From: CAZBJJ01 sp964492245
GTDB taxonomy: Bacteria > Spirochaetota > Spirochaetia > Treponematales > Breznakiellaceae
Direction: 5' to 3'
NCBI GenBank assembly: GCA_964492245.1
Contig: CAZBJJ010000026.1
Span: forward strand, 1 to 28,849
Length of the DNA: 28,849 bases
Shown: positions 24,331 to 28,849 of the stretch, piece by piece
How the letters are laid out: every line of letters begins with the position of its first letter
How positions within the stretch are numbered: position 1 is the stretch's first letter
The notes under the pieces: generated by a model
Database searches by the model: none
Told to the model about the DNA's origin: nothing
Seen by the model: the letters and a program-made list of their open reading frames with translations, nothing else
Program-made: the position numbers and the translations under genes

Positions 24331-24821
24331 GAGCTATAAGAGATTTTTTTGTTGATTTGCCAGAAAAACCCCGATATATTTTTTTACTCTTTACTATAAT
24401 TCTTATATTGATTCCCAGTATTCAAATAATAACTAGCCAGACAGTACGCCGTAGTTTTGTCTTCGAAAATAATTACACCGGGCGCCCCGTTTTAGAAGAG
24501 CGGGCAATTGCTCGCCTTAAAGGCAGGGAAGAAAACATAGGTCTGTATATCTCTGAATACCTTCTGGGGCCATCAAAATTAGATGCCCTTGAATTATTTC
24601 CTACGGGTACCTCGTTAAACACGCTTATGTTGCGTAAAAACACCCTCTGGGTAGATTTATCGGAGAAGGCAGAAATGCCTGTACAGGGAATGCTCGATAT
24701 TCGCCCGTCCTTGGCCCATTTGAAAAAGGGACTTAAAATGAATTTTCCCTTTGTTAAAGATATTCGACTTACTATTTCCGGTGTCTTGCCCTATACTGGT
24801 AAAGTAAAAGTTAAAAAATGA
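24327..24821 (+). CDS. Membrane-anchored GerMN-domain protein
   Basis: This 164-residue protein has a cytoplasmic N-terminus, one membrane segment at about residues 18-38, and an exported GerMN domain (about 48-160). The GerMN signature is seen as I-S-E-Y-L-L-G-P, then F-P-T-G-T-S-L-N, and T-L-W-V-D-L-S. GerMN domains occur in spore-germination and envelope proteins and often accompany amidases; no enzymatic activity is established. It starts within the amidase stop codon (ATGA), which suggests equal production and a joint function at the wall. It is last in the seven-gene operon. The gap to flaA (24822-24964) has a short hairpin (24830-24849) without a T run, so read-through is possible. Confidence 0.85.
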   Translation: MRAIRDFFVDLPEKPRYIFLLFTIILILIPSIQIITSQTVRRSFVFENNYTGRPVLEERAIARLKGREENIGLYISEYLLGPSKLDALELFPTGTSLNTLMLRKNTLWVDLSEKAEMPVQGMLDIRPSLAHLKKGLKMNFPFVKDIRLTISGVLPYTGKVKVKK

Positions 24822-24867
24822 TTGTATTTTTATCTATTTTAGTAGATAATTGAAGGAGTTAAAGCGC

Positions 24868-24928
24868 TTTTATAAAAATACTAAAAAAAGCGTTGACAAA
24901 TAATGCAAGCCTCGTATAATTCTATACG
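24868..24928 (+). promoter_or_regulatory. flaA promoter with AT-rich upstream element and -10 palindrome
   Basis: A consensus -35 TTGACA (24893-24898) and consensus -10 TATAAT (24915-24920), spaced by 16 bp, follow an A/T-rich stretch (24868-24890) like an UP element. The -10 is embedded in a perfect palindrome, CGTATAATTCTATACG (24913-24928), which also covers the expected transcription start. The leader is about 38 nt with AGGAG at 24954-24958. Confidence 0.85.
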
Positions 24929-24964
24929 ACTAAGGCTAATCGCATAATTGAAAAGGAGCTGTGA

Positions 24965-25981
24965 ATGAAACGGATATTCATTCTTATTGCCACCGTCCTG
25001 TGTATGGTGACTGTAGTCTCTGCGGAACAAAAGGTTCTCATAGACTTTTCGACTCTTGTTGCGGATATCATGCCGGATCAGGATAACCAGCCGACACAGA
25101 ATAGAGCTACAATGATGGATTTTTCCCAGGTAGCCGGTGACAGTTTTACTGATGACCAGAGAAAAATTATGAAAACCTCTCTGGCCCTAGCCAATTGGGA
25201 CGTCGTTCTTGCGTCATCATCCAGGACACCTCTTACCCAGTCTAAGAGTTTTGTCGTTGAAGCTCCCTCAAAACAGTTTGGCTCTGTTATGGGTGTGCGG
25301 GTGAATTTCCCCACATTTGCCCACAACTCTTGGGCGCACATCAAGCCCCCCTTCGACATCCCAGCTTTCGAATATATGGCACAGGTCGATGACGAGGGCA
25401 ATATTCAGGAGCAGACTGACGAAGATAAGGCCAGCAAATTTACTCGTTTCGAGCAGGGTTATGGCGTAATCAAGAACGTGGGAACAATTAAGGCGGTACA
25501 GGTTAAATACTATGGCCTCAATTTTCCCCATGCACTGTCCACTGTTATTATCGATTCTCAAGGCAATAGCCAAAACATGTTTATGGGCTATATGAATACC
25601 GATGGCTGGAGTGAACTCACTTGGAATAACCCCATGTACATTACCGATGTGCGCAACCGCGAGCTGCGGCTGTACCCGGTCTATCCTAAGGCCACTCCCT
25701 TTATTAAGTTTGGTGGATTTTTAGTCCAGCGCGATGCTGCAAACGAAGGCGGAGACTACATTGGTTATTTTAAAGAGGTCCAGGTTATTTACGACCAGGC
25801 CGTCCTAGATGTAGATCGCGATATCGACGATGAATCAATCTGGAACATCATCGGTGATAGAGAAAACGATCGAATGAAACGGGAAATCAGCCGTTTTGGC
25901 CAGATGCAGGTACTTCGATATTTAGAGAAAGACAGACAGGCAAAAGAAACCAGTTTCAGAGATTTAGAGAGCGAAGAATAA
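24965..25981 (+). CDS. flaA: Periplasmic flagellar filament outer-layer protein FlaA
   Basis: This 338-residue protein is of FlaA length. The signal peptide (about residues 1-21, cut after V-S-A) sends it through the Sec route to the periplasm, unlike the type III exported FlaB core flagellins. FlaA-family features are visible: the WAHIKPPFDIPAFEY stretch, cut here as W-A-H-I-K-P-P; a GLNFPHALS segment; Y-P-K-A-T-P-F-I-K-F-G-G-F; and an acidic, charged C-terminus. It forms the sheath around the FlaB filament in spirochaetes and affects filament stiffness. It has its own strong promoter and a strong terminator, so it can be made in large excess over the operon before it. FlaA versus FlaA1/FlaA2 paralogue cannot be settled here. 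Confidence 0.95.
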   Translation: MKRIFILIATVLCMVTVVSAEQKVLIDFSTLVADIMPDQDNQPTQNRATMMDFSQVAGDSFTDDQRKIMKTSLALANWDVVLASSSRTPLTQSKSFVVEAPSKQFGSVMGVRVNFPTFAHNSWAHIKPPFDIPAFEYMAQVDDEGNIQEQTDEDKASKFTRFEQGYGVIKNVGTIKAVQVKYYGLNFPHALSTVIIDSQGNSQNMFMGYMNTDGWSELTWNNPMYITDVRNRELRLYPVYPKATPFIKFGGFLVQRDAANEGGDYIGYFKEVQVIYDQAVLDVDRDIDDESIWNIIGDRENDRMKREISRFGQMQVLRYLEKDRQAKETSFRDLESEE

Positions 25982-25998
25982 TTTTTTGAAACATATTT

Positions 25999-26028
25999 AA
26001 AAGCGCTGTCTATGGCAGCGCTTTTTTT
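25999..26028 (+). terminator. flaA rho-independent terminator
   Basis: The stem AAAAGCGCTG (25999-26008) pairs perfectly with CAGCGCTTTT (26016-26025) around a 7-nt loop and is followed by a T run to 26028. It begins 17 nt after the flaA stop and lies upstream of the next gene's start. Confidence 0.9.
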
Positions 26029-26044
26029 ATTGGGAGTTGCAAGG

Positions 26045-27286
26045 GTGGTCAATGAAGCTTGGTTTCCAGATAAAACAAAAATTTTAGAAGAATTTTCTCG
26101 GGGCGAAGAGGATAGGAATAGACTGGTTTTGGAATTGGAAGAATTATTGGATACTATTCTTTTGGTTTTCACTCCTAAGCCGGTTGTCAAAGCCCGAGCC
26201 AAAGATTTTAATTCTTATTACAGAAAAATAATTCATCTTATGCAAAAAAAACAGGAGAAGTCCCAGCGTCCGGTAGTTACCGATTTAATTGGTATCCGGG
26301 TTGTCTGCCCCTTTATCGAAGATATGGCAAGTGTGGAAGAGCATTTAAAAAAAACATTTACCGTTGTCGAAGTCGACCACAAGGGAGCGACGCATACCTT
26401 TAAAGAGTTTGGCTACGAATCGACCCATCTTTTAATTAAAATTCCCCAAGATCTTCTAGAAAAATTCGGCTTGGCCAATATAGATGTTGCAGAAATTCAA
26501 ATACGAACAATTCTGCAGGACGCTTGGGCAGAAGTCGAGCACGAATTAGTATACAAGGCAGAATTTTCTCCCTTCGACTCTCCTATGAAAAGAAAATTAG
26601 CCGCGGTAAATGCCTCTCTCTCCCTTGCGGATATTATTTTCCAGGAAATACGAGATTATCAAAGGCAATTAAATAGAGAACTAGGACAGAGAAGGGATTC
26701 GTTTTTTAAAAAAATCGAGGACCACACCGACGCGCTTATATTTAATCAATTGCCTGCCGATGCCAGTCCCGCTCCTCGCCCATTTATGATGCTCGAACCC
26801 TCCGATGGAGGGGGCACTATTGACGACTTCATTTTAGATGCCCTATATGCACACAATGTGGGGCAATTTGATAAGGCTATAGCCCTGTACACCTTAATTT
26901 TGGGAATGAAACCGGTAGAAAGGGTCTGCGCAGTTATTTATAAACATCGCGGCATGGCCTATTTTGCCATGTCAAAATATCAAGAGGCACTTAAGGATTT
27001 TGAATCTGCCTTACATTTAGATGATACCTGTTATAAATCTGCCTATTACATTGCTGTTGTATATGCTGTTTTAGAGCAATATGGGAAATCGATTGAATAT
27101 TTTACCCAGTCTCTGCATATAAATCCCTATCAATATTATGTCCTGTTTAGGCGTTCGCAGGCCTATTTTCATTTGGGAGATTATCCCCAGGCCTTGGCCG
27201 ATGTCGAAAGGGCACTTTCGCTGGAACCAGAGTCCTCCTCTGCGAGTAAACTTAAGCAGGTTTTGCTAGAAAAATTAAAAATGTAA
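26045..27286 (+). CDS. RelA/SpoT-type (p)ppGpp synthetase domain fused to TPR repeats
   Basis: A 413-residue cytoplasmic protein. Residues about 45-215 are a RelA/SpoT nucleotidyltransferase domain: D80-L-I-G-I-R, the substrate-stacking G123-Y124-E-S-T-H128, and E150-I-Q-I-R-T, all conserved. It would transfer pyrophosphate from ATP to GDP or GTP. No HD hydrolase, TGS or ACT domain is present, so it is of the small alarmone synthetase kind. From about residue 260, three to four TPR units form a helical protein-binding solenoid. The GTG at 26045 is chosen (GGGAG 8 nt upstream); an ATG at 26012 lies in the flaA terminator loop. No separate promoter is seen, so expression may come from read-through. 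There is no recognisable terminator after it. Confidence 0.88.
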   Translation: MVNEAWFPDKTKILEEFSRGEEDRNRLVLELEELLDTILLVFTPKPVVKARAKDFNSYYRKIIHLMQKKQEKSQRPVVTDLIGIRVVCPFIEDMASVEEHLKKTFTVVEVDHKGATHTFKEFGYESTHLLIKIPQDLLEKFGLANIDVAEIQIRTILQDAWAEVEHELVYKAEFSPFDSPMKRKLAAVNASLSLADIIFQEIRDYQRQLNRELGQRRDSFFKKIEDHTDALIFNQLPADASPAPRPFMMLEPSDGGGTIDDFILDALYAHNVGQFDKAIALYTLILGMKPVERVCAVIYKHRGMAYFAMSKYQEALKDFESALHLDDTCYKSAYYIAVVYAVLEQYGKSIEYFTQSLHINPYQYYVLFRRSQAYFHLGDYPQALADVERALSLEPESSSASKLKQVLLEKLKM

Positions 27287-27333
27287 TTAATACAAGAATA
27301 GTCATAAATAGGAAGTTTTTGTTTTTCTACTAC

Positions 27334-27363
27334 TTGACCTTTTTTTCTATTTTTTGCTATAGT
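27334..27363 (+). promoter_or_regulatory. tRNA-Glu promoter
   Basis: TTGACC (27334-27339) and TATAGT (27358-27363) are spaced by 18 bp, 17 nt before the mature tRNA 5' end. The 94-bp gap upstream of the tRNA holds nothing else. Confidence 0.75.
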
Positions 27364-27380
27364 ATGCATATACGACTTTT

Positions 27381-27455
27381 GTCTCCTTCGTCTAGGGGTT
27401 AGGACATCGGGTTTTCATCCCGACAACAGGGGTTCGAATCCCCTAGGAGATGCCA
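27381..27455 (+). tRNA. tRNA-Glu (anticodon UUC)
   Basis: A standard tRNA of 72 nt plus encoded CCA. The acceptor GTCTCCT pairs with AGGAGAT (27445-27451, one G-U), discriminator G at 27452, then CCA at 27453-27455. The anticodon stem TCGGG/CCCGA holds the loop TTTTCAT, giving anticodon TTC. The T-arm is AGGGG-TTCGAAT-CCCCT. CCA is encoded here but not in tRNA-Leu or tmRNA. Confidence 0.97.
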
Positions 27456-27460
27456 AAGGC

Positions 27461-27496
27461 AAAGCACATTGTAGAACTCTACAATGTGCTTTTTTT
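27461..27496 (+). terminator. Rho-independent terminator after tRNA-Glu
   Basis: A perfect 14-bp stem (27461-27474 with 27479-27492), a 4-nt AACT loop, and a seven-T run (27490-27496). On the opposite strand the T run is short, so it is at most a partial terminator for the converging glycosidase gene. Confidence 0.92.
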
Positions 27497-27505
27497 ATCT
27501 TCGAT

Positions 27506-28828
27506 TTATTTTAAAAATACAAATGAATCTAATTCAAAAAGAGGCCTGTTTTCCATTGGTTTAACGGCCCAGTCCCAGCCAGTATAGCTGTGTTCAACTA
27601 CAAAATATATTGCATGGCGTCCGGTTATGTTTTCGATATGGCAGGAATATACGCCATCGTAGGTGTCGATATCGCAAACGCCCAATTCTTTGCCATCGGT
27701 ATAGGAATCGGCTAAAACTCGTATGCGCGACGAACTGCCCATACCACGAATGTTAAAGGCCAGTTTAATACTCGTGTTAGTGGTATCTGTGCCAAAATCG
27801 AAGTATTTGTAGCCAATAATGGCATTTGGAGTAATGTTTGTTACCGGTCTTTCAAACAGGTTGCGTTCGCTTATAAAGCAACCATTTTTAAGTATGCAGG
27901 CGTATTCCGCCGGTGTTTCTTTGTAGGGGTTTAAGGCAGCTTCAAAGCCCAAGGAGGTGGCCTCGACCTGTGGTATCGAGCCATCGGGCAAGATATCAAT
28001 TTTTTCTACACAGGCCCGGCGACTCATAATGGTGTTGTTGGTCATGCGGTGATAAAAGATATACCATTGATCTTTTATTTTGCAGATTGAGCCATGATTG
28101 TTACCACCTGGGTAGTCTAGGCCACTATCAATTATCGTTCCTCCATAGGTAAAGGGGCCCGTTGGCGAGGTAGAGGTAGCATAGTCTAGACAACTGCTTT
28201 TTTTAGGGGAATAAATAAAATAATAGATATCCCCAATTTTGCGTGGCGAGCTGGCCTCAAAAAAATTAAAGGGCGCCGTGGGGGGAATGACATCAATTTT
28301 ATGGCTGCCTGGCAGTACCTCGTACATATTGTCGGGGTTTAGCTCGGCCATATAGGGTTTTTCAAAGCCACAGTAAATATAGACCCTGCCATCGTCATCT
28401 ACTAAGACCCCAGGATCGTTAAAAATTCCATCGTCGCGGGAATGTCCTTCTGGATATACATATTGCGATAAAAATTTAAAGGGGCCAGTCGGTGTATCGC
28501 TTACCGAAACACAGCCCTTGGCATTGTGAATATAGGTGAACAGATAATATTTTCCATCTTTTTCTACGACATCGGGGGCATATAATTCATTATTTGTATG
28601 TGGTGTATCTGCCCTGTGGTCGCGGTCGTCGGCAGTATGGAAAATATGGCCATGGCAGGTCCATTCCAGCAAATTGTCGATGGGGGCAGACCAGGCTTTG
28701 AGCTTGTAGTCGCAGAACTTAGTCTCGTTTTTCCGGTCATGCGAGCCATAGATGTACACGCGGTCGCCAAAAACGCGGGGTTCGCCATCGGGAATATACT
28801 CCCAAGAGGGTAAATAGGGGTTAGGCAT
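27506..28828 (-). CDS. Glycoside hydrolase family 43 protein with C-terminal CBM6-like domain
   Basis: A 440-residue enzyme without signal peptide, so intracellular. Residues 1-300 are a five-bladed beta-propeller of GH43. The three catalytic acids can be placed: base D14 in Y-I-P-D-G-E-P, pKa modulator D138 in N-D-P-G-V-L-V-D-D-D-G, and acid E191 in F-E-A-S-S-P-R. The conserved Y-A-P-D-V segment is at 83-87. Residues about 335-440 look like a CBM6-type beta-sandwich ending in the typical F-E-L-D-S-F-V-F. Substrates are probably arabinose- or xylose-containing oligosaccharides imported from plant cell wall; the exact activity is not certain. AGGAGAG lies 6 nt before the ATG. Its upstream partners are beyond the window. 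Confidence 0.9.
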   Translation of the reverse strand: MPNPYLPSWEYIPDGEPRVFGDRVYIYGSHDRKNETKFCDYKLKAWSAPIDNLLEWTCHGHIFHTADDRDHRADTPHTNNELYAPDVVEKDGKYYLFTYIHNAKGCVSVSDTPTGPFKFLSQYVYPEGHSRDDGIFNDPGVLVDDDGRVYIYCGFEKPYMAELNPDNMYEVLPGSHKIDVIPPTAPFNFFEASSPRKIGDIYYFIYSPKKSSCLDYATSTSPTGPFTYGGTIIDSGLDYPGGNNHGSICKIKDQWYIFYHRMTNNTIMSRRACVEKIDILPDGSIPQVEATSLGFEAALNPYKETPAEYACILKNGCFISERNLFERPVTNITPNAIIGYKYFDFGTDTTNTSIKLAFNIRGMGSSSRIRVLADSYTDGKELGVCDIDTYDGVYSCHIENITGRHAIYFVVEHSYTGWDWAVKPMENRPLFELDSFVFLK

Positions 28829-28849
28829 AATCTCTCCTGTATGTGTTGT

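Noticed and set aside
24830..24849. Hairpin after the GerMN gene as a terminator
   Set aside because: The stem has seven weak A-T-rich pairs and no T run follows on either strand.
26012..26044. ATG at 26012 as start of the alarmone synthetase
   Set aside because: It lies in the loop of the flaA terminator and has no Shine-Dalgarno. The GTG at 26045 has GGGAG at the right distance.

Overview
The window most likely comes from a spirochaete of the Spirochaetales/Treponema type. The best evidence is a FlaA periplasmic flagellar sheath protein behind a near-ideal promoter and, upstream of it, a radical SAM/SPASM enzyme of the architecture known as 'spiro-SPASM'. A tripartite efflux operon, a lipoprotein, a TolC-type channel and a periplasmic amidase fit a double-membrane cell. 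I see no insertion sequence, phage gene or CRISPR array. The genes are tightly packed.

Layout. (1) 1-7757: a TetR-controlled RND efflux operon on the + strand (regulator, membrane fusion protein, RND pump, a lipoprotein of three beta-sandwich-like segments, TolC-type channel). The first three junctions overlap and the last gap is 6 nt. It ends at a hairpin shared with ssrA. (2) 7757-8140: tmRNA on the - strand with its own promoter; predicted tag ANNDSYAYAA. (3) 8189-12186: an unrecognised protein, a chemotaxis receptor with an acidic repeat tail, a dCMP deaminase upstream of the receptor and overlapping it, and a small ferredoxin. (4) 12199-16523: a repair block on the - strand, xseA-xseB-mutL then a TatD-family nuclease, with tRNA-Leu(UAA) on the opposite strand in the mutL/tatD gap. 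(5) 16553-24821: a seven-gene + strand operon with almost every junction overlapping: spiro-SPASM radical SAM enzyme, GT-A-type protein, SpsF-like cytidylyltransferase, SpsG/PseG-like protein fused to a zinc ribbon and methyltransferase, ATP-grasp enzyme, N-acetylmuramoyl-L-alanine amidase and a GerMN-domain membrane protein. (6) 24868-27286: flaA, its terminator, and a RelA/SpoT-type alarmone synthetase fused to TPR repeats. (7) 27334-28828: tRNA-Glu(UUC), a strong terminator, and a converging GH43 glycosidase.

How the genes work together. The block at 16.5-24.8 kb is the most interesting part. It has the parts list of a nucleotide-sugar and glycan modification pathway (nucleotidyltransferase folds, an SpsG/PseG-like protein, a methyltransferase, an ATP-grasp ligase, a radical SAM enzyme). 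It is coupled translationally to a wall amidase and lies directly before flaA. I infer a spirochaete envelope or periplasmic-flagellum modification system. The substrate cannot be read from the sequence.

A second theme is promoter placement. For xseA, and more weakly for two other transcription-unit heads (8189, 16591), the -10 element sits so close to the start codon that a leaderless or near-leaderless mRNA is predicted. Start codons were chosen by Shine-Dalgarno spacing, overlap with the upstream stop and fit to the protein family. Several differ from the longest open frame.
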